From the NCBI GenBank assembly GCA_017933995.1, contig JAGBKI010000056.1:1-64000 (forward strand): DNA of 64,000 nucleotides, in the 5' to 3' direction. A program made the position numbers and the translations under genes. Shown here piece by piece: positions 9,033 to 16,046 of the stretch (positions within the stretch are counted from its first letter, which is position 1; every line of letters starts with the position of its first letter). The notes under the pieces are model-generated. The model was not told the origin of the DNA. It ran no database searches and was given only the letters and a program-made list of their open reading frames with translations. Origin of the DNA: Bacteroidaceae bacterium. Its GTDB lineage: Bacteria; Bacteroidota; Bacteroidia; Bacteroidales; Bacteroidaceae.

Positions 9033-9641
9033 ATGACTTTAGACTATCTTGTTTCGCGACTGAGCTGGCAGCAGGCCGCAAGCGCCTTCATTGTGCTCTT
9101 TGCCATCATTGACGTGCTGGGTTCGTCGCCGATTTTCATCAGTCTGAAAAACAATGGTCGCCCCACCAACGCACTCAAGGCCACGCTAATCAGCACCGCG
9201 CTGCTCGTAGGCTTTTATTATGCGGGCGATGCCGTGCTCAAGCTCTTCAGCGTCGATATTCAGAGCTTTGCCGTGGCGGGTTCGCTGATTATATTTTTGC
9301 TCGCCTTGGAGATGCTGCTCGATATTGAGATTTTCAAGTTCACCGGGCCGCTCAAGGAAGCCACGCTCATCCCAGTGGTGTTCCCGCTCATTGCCGGTGC
9401 CGGTTCGTTCACCACGTTGCTTTCGCTCAAGGCCGAGTATGCCACGATTAACATCATGATAGGCTTGGCGCTCAACATGTTGTTCGTCTACATCGTCATC
9501 AGCGCCGCCGACAAGGTGGAACGCTTTGTGAGCCGCACGGCCATCTACGTGCTGCGCAAGTTTTTCGGCGTGATTCTGATGGCCATCGCAGTGAAACTCT
9601 TTGCCGCCAACATCACCACGCTCATGAGCAATCTGGGCTGA
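9033..9641 (+). CDS. MarC-family integral membrane protein
   Basis: 202-residue inner-membrane protein with about six transmembrane helices. The N-terminal helix carries the family signature (AFIVLFAIIDVLGSSPIFISL, with NPxG-like positions modified to GSSP), and later helices include FPLIAGAGSFTTLLSL, which matches the conserved PLIAGPG-type loop of MarC/UPF0056 proteins. Members were once linked to multiple antibiotic resistance, but the function is not established. The gene is preceded by its own promoter and followed by a strong hairpin terminator. Confidence 0.9.
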   Translation: MTLDYLVSRLSWQQAASAFIVLFAIIDVLGSSPIFISLKNNGRPTNALKATLISTALLVGFYYAGDAVLKLFSVDIQSFAVAGSLIIFLLALEMLLDIEIFKFTGPLKEATLIPVVFPLIAGAGSFTTLLSLKAEYATINIMIGLALNMLFVYIVISAADKVERFVSRTAIYVLRKFFGVILMAIAVKLFAANITTLMSNLG

Positions 9642-9664
9642 ACCCCACTCCGCCCACTCCCACA

Positions 9665-9699
9665 GAAGCCGCAGCCTGTTACGCTGCGGCTTTCTTTCA
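9665..9699 (+). terminator. Intrinsic terminator after marC-family gene
   Basis: Stem AAGCCGCAGC (9666-9675) pairs perfectly with GCTGCGGCTT (9683-9692) over a 7-base loop, followed by TCTTTC. Confidence 0.8.
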
Positions 9700-9803
9700 G
9701 TCCGTCTACCACACAGGGGGCACAGACCCCATAAGCGGGCGTTGGCACGCTATTTGCTTTTATCCTGCCGACAACATTTTTTTATTTTATTCCTTTTACC
9801 GTT

Positions 9804-10121
9804 ATGATTAAAAACCCTTCCGTGAGTGATTTTCAGGCTCTGCTCGCCACAGGCAAGCCCGTAGTGGTGGACTTCAGCGCCACGTGGTGCGGCCCTTGCC
9901 GCATGGTTGCCCCTATCGTTGAGGAACTGGCACAGGAATACGCCGGGCGCGTCGAGGTTGTGGCTGTAGACGTTGACGAGTGCGAGGAACTCGCGTTCAA
10001 GTACCAGGTGCGCAACATCCCCACGATTCTGTTCATTAAGGACGGCGAAATCGTTTCCAAGCAAGTGGGCGCCGCCCAGAAGGCCGCCTTTGTCGAGAAA
10101 ACCGAAGCCCTGCTGGGCTAA
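9804..10121 (+). CDS. trxA: Thioredoxin
   Basis: Cytoplasmic disulfide reductase of 105 residues, the standard thioredoxin length. The active site WCGPC is at about residues 28-32, preceded by VVVDFSAT, and the cis-proline is in VRNIPTILF. No signal peptide is present, so it is not one of the exported thioredoxin-like lipoproteins common in this phylum. A good terminator follows within 10 bases of the stop. I did not find a convincing TAnnTTTG element upstream; TATTTGC near 9751 is one base short. Confidence 0.95.
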   Translation: MIKNPSVSDFQALLATGKPVVVDFSATWCGPCRMVAPIVEELAQEYAGRVEVVAVDVDECEELAFKYQVRNIPTILFIKDGEIVSKQVGAAQKAAFVEKTEALLG

Positions 10122-10130
10122 TCCGTTAAT

Positions 10131-10170
10131 GGTGTCCCGATTTCTTTGGGGCACCTTTTCTTTTTTTTTA
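10131..10170 (+). terminator. Intrinsic terminator after trxA
   Basis: GGTGTCCC (10131-10138) pairs with GGGGCACC (10148-10155, one G-U) and is followed by TTTTCTTTTTTTTT. The next gene starts at 10184, so it is probably reached by readthrough or a weak promoter I cannot see. Confidence 0.8.
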
Positions 10171-10183
10171 ATAGCGACATACT

Positions 10184-10516
10184 ATGAACTTCGAAGACGA
10201 ACTGCTGCAAGACGCGCAGGAGGATGCATTCATCGTGAGCCACATCCAGCGCGCCCTTCCCGAGGATGTGCGAACCCGCCTCGCTGAAGAAGACCTTTAT
10301 TACATTCTTGATGTAGCCGAGGACTATTTTGCGGAGAGCGGTGTTCTTGAGGCCGAGGCCGACGACGAGGGTTTTGTGGACGTAGACCTTGATGCGGCTG
10401 CCCGCTATGTGGCCGAAAAGGCCAAAGCCGAAAAGCAGGGTTCCTACAGCCTTGACGACCTTGTTTTGGTCATCGAGGCGCAACTCTCTTACGGCGAAGA
10501 AATCGAGGCGCAATAA
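10184..10516 (+). CDS. Conserved small acidic protein of unknown function
   Basis: 110-residue, strongly acidic cytoplasmic protein (many Asp/Glu, no signal peptide, no membrane segment). It looks alpha-helical, beginning MNFEDELLQDAQEDAFIVSHI and ending SYGEEIEAQ. I recognise no catalytic motif. Its position just after thioredoxin, separated by a terminator, gives no clear functional hint. Codon use matches the neighbours, so it looks like a resident gene rather than a recent acquisition. Confidence 0.75.
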   Translation: MNFEDELLQDAQEDAFIVSHIQRALPEDVRTRLAEEDLYYILDVAEDYFAESGVLEAEADDEGFVDVDLDAAARYVAEKAKAEKQGSYSLDDLVLVIEAQLSYGEEIEAQ

Positions 10517-10521
10517 GTTTT

Positions 10522-10616
10522 AGGAGGTTGAAAAGGTTTAATCTGTGTTGCACCGGGAGAAGTTACACGGTGCAGCATTAAACCTCTTAAACCTTTTCAA
10601 CCTTCTTAAACCTTTT
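10522..10616 (+). repeat. Foldback element, GTTTAA word family (copy 1)
   Basis: Left arm with GGTTGAAAAGGTTTAA, a 35-base GC-rich loop containing its own hairpin (TTGCACCG to CGGTGCA), and a right arm ATTAAACCTCTTAAACC continuing with CTTTTCAACC. Copies at 35187-35360 (minus orientation) and 61313-61446 share the arms, the 35-base loop length and the loop end (A/G)GC followed by ATTAAACC. Confidence 0.7.
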
Positions 10617-10623
10617 ATTATTC

Positions 10624-10814
10624 CTCGCCTTGCACTATCTTTGCTTCGCGATGATAGGCTGCGGCTCGGGCGAAGTCCAATCAAAACTTTGTTTTGCTTG
10701 CTTCGCCACTCGCCTTGCACTATCTTTGCTTGCGCTATGATAGGCTGCGGCTCGGCCTAAAGGGAAAAAAGCGTTGCTCTTTTCCCTTTGGGCACTCGCC
10801 TTGCACTATCTTTG
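10624..10814 (+). repeat. Promoter/hairpin repeat array B with the DUF4827-like gene promoter
   Basis: Units begin with CTCGCCTTGCACTATCTTTGC at 10624, 10709 and 10795 (spacing 85 and 86). All three copies keep a consensus TATCTTTG. After GGCTGCGGCTCGG each unit has a different hairpin: GGGCGAAG to CTTCGCC in the first, AAAGGGAAAA to TTTTCCCTTT in the second. The last TATCTTTG (10807-10814) is the probable promoter of the gene at 10837. Confidence 0.85.
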
Positions 10815-10836
10815 CACCGCAAAGAACAAAATGGTT

Positions 10837-11517
10837 ATGAAAATCTCCCGCATACTACCGCTTTTCTTGTGCCTGGCACTCGCTACAGGCTTCACCGCCT
10901 GTGACGACGACGATGACAGCTACGCTGAATTGCGCAAGACGGAACGCAAACTCATCAATAACTTCATCAAATACGGCACGACGGTCGTCAATACCGAAGG
11001 TGTGACGCTTCTTCATGTTGATCCGATAACCGTCAAGAGCCAAGAGGCGTTCGAGCGTGACACCATTACCGACGTAAGCCGCAATGAGTACGTCTTGTTC
11101 AGCGGCAGTGGCCTCTATATGCAGATTGTGCGGCGCGGAACGGGCGAGGTGCTCAAGGAAGGCGAGAGTACGCCGGTCATTTGCCGTTACACAGAGTACA
11201 ACCTTTCGGCCGACTCCATCCAGACAACCAATCGGTCGTTGCTGGCACTGACATCGCCCGACGTGATGAACGTGACGAACACCTACGGGGTGCTGACAGG
11301 CACGTTCCAAAGCGGCATGATGTGCAGCGTCTACGGTTCGAGCGTGCCCACGTCCTGGCTGGTGCCGTTGCAGTACATCCGCCTCGGTCGCCAAACCACG
11401 CCCGACGACGAGATAGCCCTGGTGCGCATCATCGCTCCGAGCAGCGTGGGAAACAGCAGCCAGAGCAGTTACGTCTACCCCTGTTTCTACGAAATCAGTT
11501 ACCAGCGCGGGCGTTAG
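10837..11517 (+). CDS. Lipoprotein, probable DUF4827/FKBP-like family
   Basis: Exported lipoprotein of about 226 residues. The signal peptide runs MKISRILPLFLCLALATGF and ends in lipobox TAC at a cysteine followed by five aspartates, which in Bacteroidota is consistent with export signals for surface or outer-membrane lipoproteins. The rest is beta-rich, with a C-terminal segment (YIRLGRQTTPDDEIALVRIIAPSS) reminiscent of FKBP-type folds seen in DUF4827 proteins, but I see no intact peptidyl-prolyl isomerase site. The start could also be the ATG at 10831, six bases earlier. The upstream array provides the promoter. Confidence 0.8.
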   Translation: MKISRILPLFLCLALATGFTACDDDDDSYAELRKTERKLINNFIKYGTTVVNTEGVTLLHVDPITVKSQEAFERDTITDVSRNEYVLFSGSGLYMQIVRRGTGEVLKEGESTPVICRYTEYNLSADSIQTTNRSLLALTSPDVMNVTNTYGVLTGTFQSGMMCSVYGSSVPTSWLVPLQYIRLGRQTTPDDEIALVRIIAPSSVGNSSQSSYVYPCFYEISYQRGR

Positions 11518-11541
11518 CGCGGTGCTATACGGACACCGAGC

Positions 11542-11895
11542 ATGTACGTCATCCGCAGCAGGTTTCTCCCCCTTGGCGGCTACGCGGCCTTGACCCTTGG
11601 CCCTTTCATGTTGCTTAAACGCGGGCGAAAACTGCGCCCCTCACTTTTACGCCACGAGCAGATTCACTGGCATCAGTGCCGGGAATTGCTCGTGGCGTTT
11701 TTCTATCTTTGGTATGCGGTCGAGTGGCTGCTGCGCTTTGCGGTGGAAGCGGCTCGCGCCCCGCGCGCAGGTAGGAAAGGTGCTGCGCAGCGTGCCTACT
11801 ATCGCATTTCGTTCGAGCGCGAGGCATACGCCTGCCAGAACGACCCAGGGTATTTTGCCCGCCGCCCGTTTTGGGCCTTCTTACACTATTTGTAG
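11542..11895 (+). CDS. Small membrane protein with HEQIH zincin-like motif
   Basis: 117 residues. An N-terminal hydrophobic stretch (about 10-25) precedes LLRHEQIHWHQ at about 35-45, which fits HExxH of zinc metallopeptidases, then a second hydrophobic segment (LLVAFFYLWYAVEWLLRF) and a conserved-looking C-terminal block (ISFEREAYACQNDPGY) whose Glu or Asp could be a third ligand. The size is far below that of BlaR1/M56 or M48 enzymes, so a mini-zincin or a non-catalytic metal-binding role is possible. The last 10 bases overlap the convergent P-type ATPase gene. Confidence 0.7.
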   Translation: MYVIRSRFLPLGGYAALTLGPFMLLKRGRKLRPSLLRHEQIHWHQCRELLVAFFYLWYAVEWLLRFAVEAARAPRAGRKGAAQRAYYRISFEREAYACQNDPGYFARRPFWAFLHYL

Positions 11896-13775
11896 CGCCG
11901 CCCGATGAGCAGGGTGCGCATAGCGTTGAGCACGCAGAGCACCATTACGCCCACATCGGCGAAAACGGCCAGCCACATCGAGGCGAGACCTACGGTGGCG
12001 AGTAGCAGCACAGCCACTTTGACGCCGATGGCAAAGACGAGGTTCTGACGGGCAATGGCCACGGTGCGGCGGCTGGTGCGTATGGCGCGGGGCACACCCT
12101 CCAAAGAATCGTTCATCAGCACCACGTCGGCGGCTTCGATGGCTGCGTCCGAACCGAGCGCACCCATGGCCACGCCCACGTCGGCACCGGCCAGCACAGG
12201 GGCGTCGTTGATGCCGTCGCCCACAAAGACAAGACAGCCGCCATCGGGCGTGCTGTTTTTTATTTCGGCAAGGCGAGCCACCTTGTCGGCGGGCAGCAGA
12301 CCTGCGTGGTAGGTGCCCACTCCCAAGTCGGCTGCCACCTCGGCGCAGGTGGTTGCGGTGTCGCCCGAAAGCATTGCGGTGCGCTCCACGCCGAGGTCGA
12401 GCAAGTCGAGCACGGCCTTTCTTGCTTCGGGCTTCACACTGTCGGCGATGACGATGCATCCAGCATATTCTCCGTCGACGCTCACGTGGACGGTGGTGCC
12501 GCCGGGGGCATCTTTGCCCGCCACCGCCCCGGCCACTTCCATCAGCCGCCGGTTGCCCACGCACACCGTCCTGCCTCCGACGATGGCGCGCACGCCCTGG
12601 CCCGCTATTTCCTGAATTTCGTCCGCCTCCTCAGCACCTTCGGCATCGGGGCAGGCTTCACGAATGGCGGTTGCGACGGGATGAGTGCTGTGGCGCTCGG
12701 CTTGGGCCGCAAGGCGCAGCAGGCTGTCCTTGTCGCCCGACGTGGCGGCTACGGACTGAACTTTGAATGCGCCGCTTGTGAGCGTGCCCGTCTTGTCGAA
12801 CACCACCGTCCGCGCCTTGGCCAGCAGGTCGATGTAGGCCGCGCCTTTCACCAGAATGCCTTGGCGCGAGGCGGCACCGATGCCACCGAAGAATGTGAGT
12901 GGCACAGAAATGACCAGTGCGCAGGGGCACGACACCACGAGGAATGTCAGTGCGCGCAGCAGCCACGTGGGCAGGGCGGCCATATAGCCCCCGGCGGCCC
13001 AGAGCGGCGGAACGAAGGCCACCACGAGGGCGGCGGCCACCACGAGGGGGGTGTAGACGCGGGCGAAGCGGCGTATGAACGTCTCGCTGCGCGACTTCTT
13101 TTCCGCCGCGCGCTCCACCAACTCAATGATGCGGCTCACGGTACTTTCTGAGGCCGGGCGCGTGGCGCGCAGGCGCAGCACGCCGCTTTGGTTGATGCAG
13201 CCCGACAAAACTTCGTCCCCTGCCGCCACGCGGCGTGGCAGGCTCTCGCCCGTCAGCGCCGAGGTGTCGAGTGCGGAAGTGCCTTCAAGCACCACGCCGT
13301 CCGTCGGAACGCGGTCTCCGGGGCGTACCAGCAGCACGTCATCCGTCCTCACCTGCGCGGCATCCACTTCGCGTTCCCCGCCGGGCGTGACAAGCGTGGC
13401 CGTGTCGGGACGGATAGCCAGCAGGTGGGAGATGGCGCGTCGGCTGCGGTGTTCGGCCAAGTGTTCGAACGCCTCGCCTATTTGGAAAAACAGCATAACG
13501 GCCACCGCCTCGGCAGCCTGCGGTTCGCCGCCCGGCAGAAAACCCACGGCCAGCGCACCGAGCGTGGCGATGGCCATTAGCAGGTTCTCATTGGTGGGCT
13601 TGCCCTCGACGATACCCTCGACGGCCTCGCCCAGCACGTCGTAGCCTATAATTATATACGGTATGAGATACACGCCCAGCACAGCCCACGCGGGCAAACC
13701 GCACGTGTGTTCCACCACCATCGCTGCGGCAAGCAGCACCGCCGCCGCAATAATTCTTACAATCTTTTTCTTCAT
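11886..13775 (-). CDS. zntA: P1B-type heavy-metal ATPase (Zn/Cd/Pb exporter type)
   Basis: ATP-driven metal efflux pump of 629 residues in the inner membrane. The metal-binding membrane motif is CPC in SCPCALVIS, the phosphorylated aspartate is in DKTGTLTSG, and the hinge is GDGINDAPVL. The subclass is judged from the CPC context and overall similarity to ZntA/CadA. Unlike E. coli ZntA it has no N-terminal HMA domain: the product starts with the first membrane helix. The promoter region on the minus strand has a perfect dyad next to the -7 element, suggesting metal-responsive control. The gene is convergent with, and overlaps by 10 bases, the HEQIH gene. Confidence 0.92.
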   Translation of the reverse strand: MKKKIVRIIAAAVLLAAAMVVEHTCGLPAWAVLGVYLIPYIIIGYDVLGEAVEGIVEGKPTNENLLMAIATLGALAVGFLPGGEPQAAEAVAVMLFFQIGEAFEHLAEHRSRRAISHLLAIRPDTATLVTPGGEREVDAAQVRTDDVLLVRPGDRVPTDGVVLEGTSALDTSALTGESLPRRVAAGDEVLSGCINQSGVLRLRATRPASESTVSRIIELVERAAEKKSRSETFIRRFARVYTPLVVAAALVVAFVPPLWAAGGYMAALPTWLLRALTFLVVSCPCALVISVPLTFFGGIGAASRQGILVKGAAYIDLLAKARTVVFDKTGTLTSGAFKVQSVAATSGDKDSLLRLAAQAERHSTHPVATAIREACPDAEGAEEADEIQEIAGQGVRAIVGGRTVCVGNRRLMEVAGAVAGKDAPGGTTVHVSVDGEYAGCIVIADSVKPEARKAVLDLLDLGVERTAMLSGDTATTCAEVAADLGVGTYHAGLLPADKVARLAEIKNSTPDGGCLVFVGDGINDAPVLAGADVGVAMGALGSDAAIEAADVVLMNDSLEGVPRAIRTSRRTVAIARQNLVFAIGVKVAVLLLATVGLASMWLAVFADVGVMVLCVLNAMRTLLIGRRYK

Positions 13776-13806
13776 AAACGCATGTGTGTTCCTTGTGTTC
13801 TGGCAG

Positions 13807-13841
13807 CAAAAGTACGCGCCCCCGCCTGCAACCCGGTTGCA
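13807..13841 (-). promoter_or_regulatory. zntA promoter with dyad operator candidate
   Basis: On the minus strand TACTTTTG (13814 to 13807) is the -7 element. The perfect dyad TGCAAC-3-GTTGCA (13827-13841) lies just upstream, between about -20 and -33. Such a position suits a metal-responsive repressor; the regulator is not encoded in the window and its family is unknown. Confidence 0.55.
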
Positions 13842-13848
13842 ATTTTCC

Positions 13849-13898
13849 CTGGGAGCGCGGGCGGCCTCGCCCGCAGGTATTGCCGCCCGCGCTCCCAG
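13849..13898. repeat. Palindromic GGAGCGC element, intergenic copy
   Basis: A 17-bp perfect inverted repeat (13849-13865 with 13882-13898) encloses a 16-base centre and contains GGAGCGCGGGCG, CCTCGCCCGC and the inner palindrome GCGGGCG/CGCCCGC. The same pattern, GGAGCGCAGGCG and TCTCGCCTGC on the opposite strand, occurs inside rnc at 62639-62699 and 63068-63190. Confidence 0.65.
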
Positions 13899-13945
13899 CA
13901 GCGACAGCGCGAGGCTTTTTCAAAGTTTTTTTCGGCCTGAATAAT

Positions 13946-14010
13946 TTTTTCTTTGAGCCAAAGAAAATTTTCTTTGGCCTAAATAAACTTTTCTTTGGCT
14001 CAAAGAAAAA
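13946..14010. repeat. 22-bp perfect inverted repeat with CTTTGG words
   Basis: The arms 13946-13967 and 13989-14010 are exact reverse complements (core CTTTGAGCCAAAG), and a third CTTTGGCC copy lies between them. It lies in the divergent gap between zntA and the RiPP cluster, with T-runs on both sides, so it could stop transcription in either direction. Confidence 0.7.
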
Positions 14011-14204
14011 TCCCGCAGCCCTTCCAGTTTTCCCGCTTGTGGGTGGAGTTGTTTTATTGTTTGGCGCAAGAGTGCCTCCCCGCTTATGAAAAGCGCGCGG
14101 AAAGCCACTTTATTTATATGTATTCCAAAGAGGAAATGGCTTTTAGCGGACAACGGCAATTTTTGTATTCTTCTAAGATTTTTCTTCTTGGTATAAAAAA
14201 TATT

Positions 14205-14212
14205 TAACTTTG
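14205..14212 (+). promoter_or_regulatory. RiPP cluster promoter, -7 element
   Basis: TAACTTTG followed by CAC fits TAnnTTTG. It lies 350 bases before the first recognisable gene, so the transcript has a long structured leader. Confidence 0.65.
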
Positions 14213-14218
14213 CACTTG

Positions 14219-14400
14219 ATTTAGGAAAGTCCACCTCGCCACCTGCCGCTGTGCAGGCGCGAGGAACGAACAATAACTTGATATAAACTGAAGCAACACC
14301 ACGCTGAGTTCTTTGCAAACCGAAATCTCGCAAGTTTCCTTTCCTGCAAGAACAGAGTGGAATGAACGCATCTCCACACTCCCTTTAACGCCCGTGTACA
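14219..14400 (+). ncRNA. Structured leader RNA of the RiPP cluster (partial family member)
   Basis: It contains a 5' hairpin (CCTCGC, CCTGC to GCAGG, GCGAGG), an AT-rich linker with ATATAAA, then GTTCTTTGCA, and after four bases GAAATCTCGCAA with TTTCC close behind. The last two blocks are shared with the element at 53284-53581. The 3' half of the family (GACAAGGC, GGCGTGGG and a terminator) is missing, so this is either a shortened relative or a cis-acting leader. Confidence 0.5.
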
Positions 14401-14561
14401 CCCGCTAAATGCAGGTGTGCCGCCAGTGTGCGATGACGTTCAGCGCCGGCCAGCCAGTGGCCGGCGCACCCCACCACCTTTTCTGCACCCAGGCGGGTGA
14501 CTCTGATAGGTTTGCAGCACTTTGGCCAGTGGGCGGCTTCTCACCGAATGCCCGCTTCACG

Positions 14562-14978
14562 ATGAAACCCAAACGAGTGCTTGCCAAGCGAGTGCGCGCG
14601 CCTTTTCCCCTACGGGAGGCGCAGGCAGTGGAAAGCCCACTGGAAACAGACCGGAATGGCCTGGTGGAAACGGCTTTTGGCACGCGCGACTTGCGTCCCC
14701 GCAGGCTGTGGCGGAAAGTGCTGCGGGTGGTTTTGGGCAGGAGAGTGAAAGGCCGCTGCCTGGTCATTTCGGAAGCGGTGTACAGCGTTTTCGGACGCCT
14801 GAACCCCAAGGCCGACTATCGGATAAACATCGTCCTGCGCAAGGCCGAGGCTTTCGGCATAGGCCATGCCTGGGTGACGCGCGATGGAAAGGACTTCCTG
14901 TCGCACCTGCCCACTGCCGACCGCACCGGCCTCAGCTACATAGGCGAGAACACCAAGTACCGTTTTTACGTGACCTAA
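14562..14978 (+). CDS. Transglutaminase-like leader protease (McjB C-terminal / lasso B2-like)
   Basis: Probable cysteine protease that removes the leader from the modified precursor peptide. Started at 14562 it has 138 residues, the usual size of stand-alone B2 proteins. The motif GRCLVISEAVY places a cysteine at residue 66, and GHAWVTRDGK gives His 102 with an Asp at 108, matching the Cys-His-Asp order of the family. The frame is open back to an ATG at 14409, but that stretch contains a 10-bp perfect hairpin (14443-14467) and is not protein-like. First gene of the cluster, 64 bases before a radical SAM gene. Confidence 0.65.
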   Translation: MKPKRVLAKRVRAPFPLREAQAVESPLETDRNGLVETAFGTRDLRPRRLWRKVLRVVLGRRVKGRCLVISEAVYSVFGRLNPKADYRINIVLRKAEAFGIGHAWVTRDGKDFLSHLPTADRTGLSYIGENTKYRFYVT

Positions 14979-15042
14979 GGAAACGCCTCCCGCCGCCGTT
15001 CCGGGCGGCACCTGCAAACAATGTAAACGACAAATCCCCCTT

Positions 15043-16032
15043 ATGGCAAACCTTTACTTGACGCATAAGTGCAACCGTGGCTGCCCGTTCTGCTTCGCCC
15101 GCAAGGTGCTGCGCGAAAGCGGCGGGCGTGTGGACGAATTGCTGACGGTGGACGAGGTGCGCCGCCTGCTCGACCGCTTCCAGCGCGAACTGCCCGCAGT
15201 CGGCCTGCTCGGCGGCGAACCTTTCCTCTATCCCCACTTGGACGAACTGCTGGCGCTTCTGAAGGAGCGCAAGGTGGGCGCAAAGATTTTCACCAGCGCC
15301 ACGAACCCGCTGCCCGCCGTGCTGGAACGGATGACGCCCGAACAGGCCAAGGCCGACCGCATCAACTTCGTGGTCAATTTGGGCACGCGCGACACGTATA
15401 CGGACGAAAAGTTCGCTAACCTCGATCGCTTCTTCCGCCGCTTCGCGCCGGTGAGTTGCCTGAGCTATACTATTTTCGACCTCAACGCTTCGGCCAGCCA
15501 CTTGTTCGACCTCATTGACGAGTACGGCCTGCAACGCGCCATCCGCACGGGCATCGCCCTGCCCATTCTGCACGGTGGGAACAGCTACATAGCCCTCGAC
15601 GACTACAAGCGTGCCAGTGACTACCTCGTGCGTGTGGCCAGTGAGGCCGCCAGCCGCCAGATTGTGATGTCGATGGACTGTGGTTTCATCGCTTGTATGT
15701 TCACCGACGAGCAGCTTGGGCATCTGCAACGCTGCGGCGGCGAGCTGAACTTCAGTTGCGGCGCGGCGGTCGACATTGGTCCGGGCTTGCAGGCGTGGAA
15801 CTGCTTCCCGCTGTTCCAGGTGGGGCGCGTAGACGCGATGAAAGCCTCCAGCCTGCGCGAGCTTATGGACATGCTAAGCGCGGCAGTGAAAGCCGAATTG
15901 GGCGACGCCTGCGGCGTGAAGCCCGAATGCCACACCTGCGACCTGATGCGCCGCCACCTGTGCGAGGGTGGTTGCGCCAGTTTCAAGTCGTGCCAAGAAA
16001 ACATTTCCTATCCCTCACAAATAAACTCGTAA
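15043..16032 (+). CDS. Radical SAM/SPASM peptide-modifying enzyme 1
   Basis: 329 residues. The [4Fe-4S] cluster motif CNRGCPFC (CxxxCxxC) starts at residue 10, and GGEP (about 57-60) is the SAM amino-group contact. The C-terminus has a SPASM/twitch-like cysteine set (CGAAVDIGPGLQAWNC and CHTCDLMRRHLCEGGC) for auxiliary clusters. In RiPP pathways such enzymes install C-C, thioether or other crosslinks in a precursor. It is 14 bases upstream of a second, similar enzyme (both begin with about nine residues before the CxxxCxxC), so the two probably arose by duplication. Confidence 0.9.
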   Translation: MANLYLTHKCNRGCPFCFARKVLRESGGRVDELLTVDEVRRLLDRFQRELPAVGLLGGEPFLYPHLDELLALLKERKVGAKIFTSATNPLPAVLERMTPEQAKADRINFVVNLGTRDTYTDEKFANLDRFFRRFAPVSCLSYTIFDLNASASHLFDLIDEYGLQRAIRTGIALPILHGGNSYIALDDYKRASDYLVRVASEAASRQIVMSMDCGFIACMFTDEQLGHLQRCGGELNFSCGAAVDIGPGLQAWNCFPLFQVGRVDAMKASSLRELMDMLSAAVKAELGDACGVKPECHTCDLMRRHLCEGGCASFKSCQENISYPSQINS

Positions 16033-16046
16033 ACCCCCGATACAGA

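Noticed and set aside
9753..9803. Promoter for trxA at TATTTGC
   Set aside because: One base short of TAnnTTTG and no supporting -33 motif; left unassigned.
14362..14388. Eight-codon leader ORF (MNASPHSL) before the RiPP cluster
   Set aside because: Too short to support without data, no ribosome-binding signal, and it lies in the structured leader.
14409..14561. N-terminal extension of the B2-like protease
   Set aside because: The extra 51 residues contain a 10-bp perfect hairpin at DNA level and do not resemble the family; the start at 14562 gives the usual length. It is not excluded.
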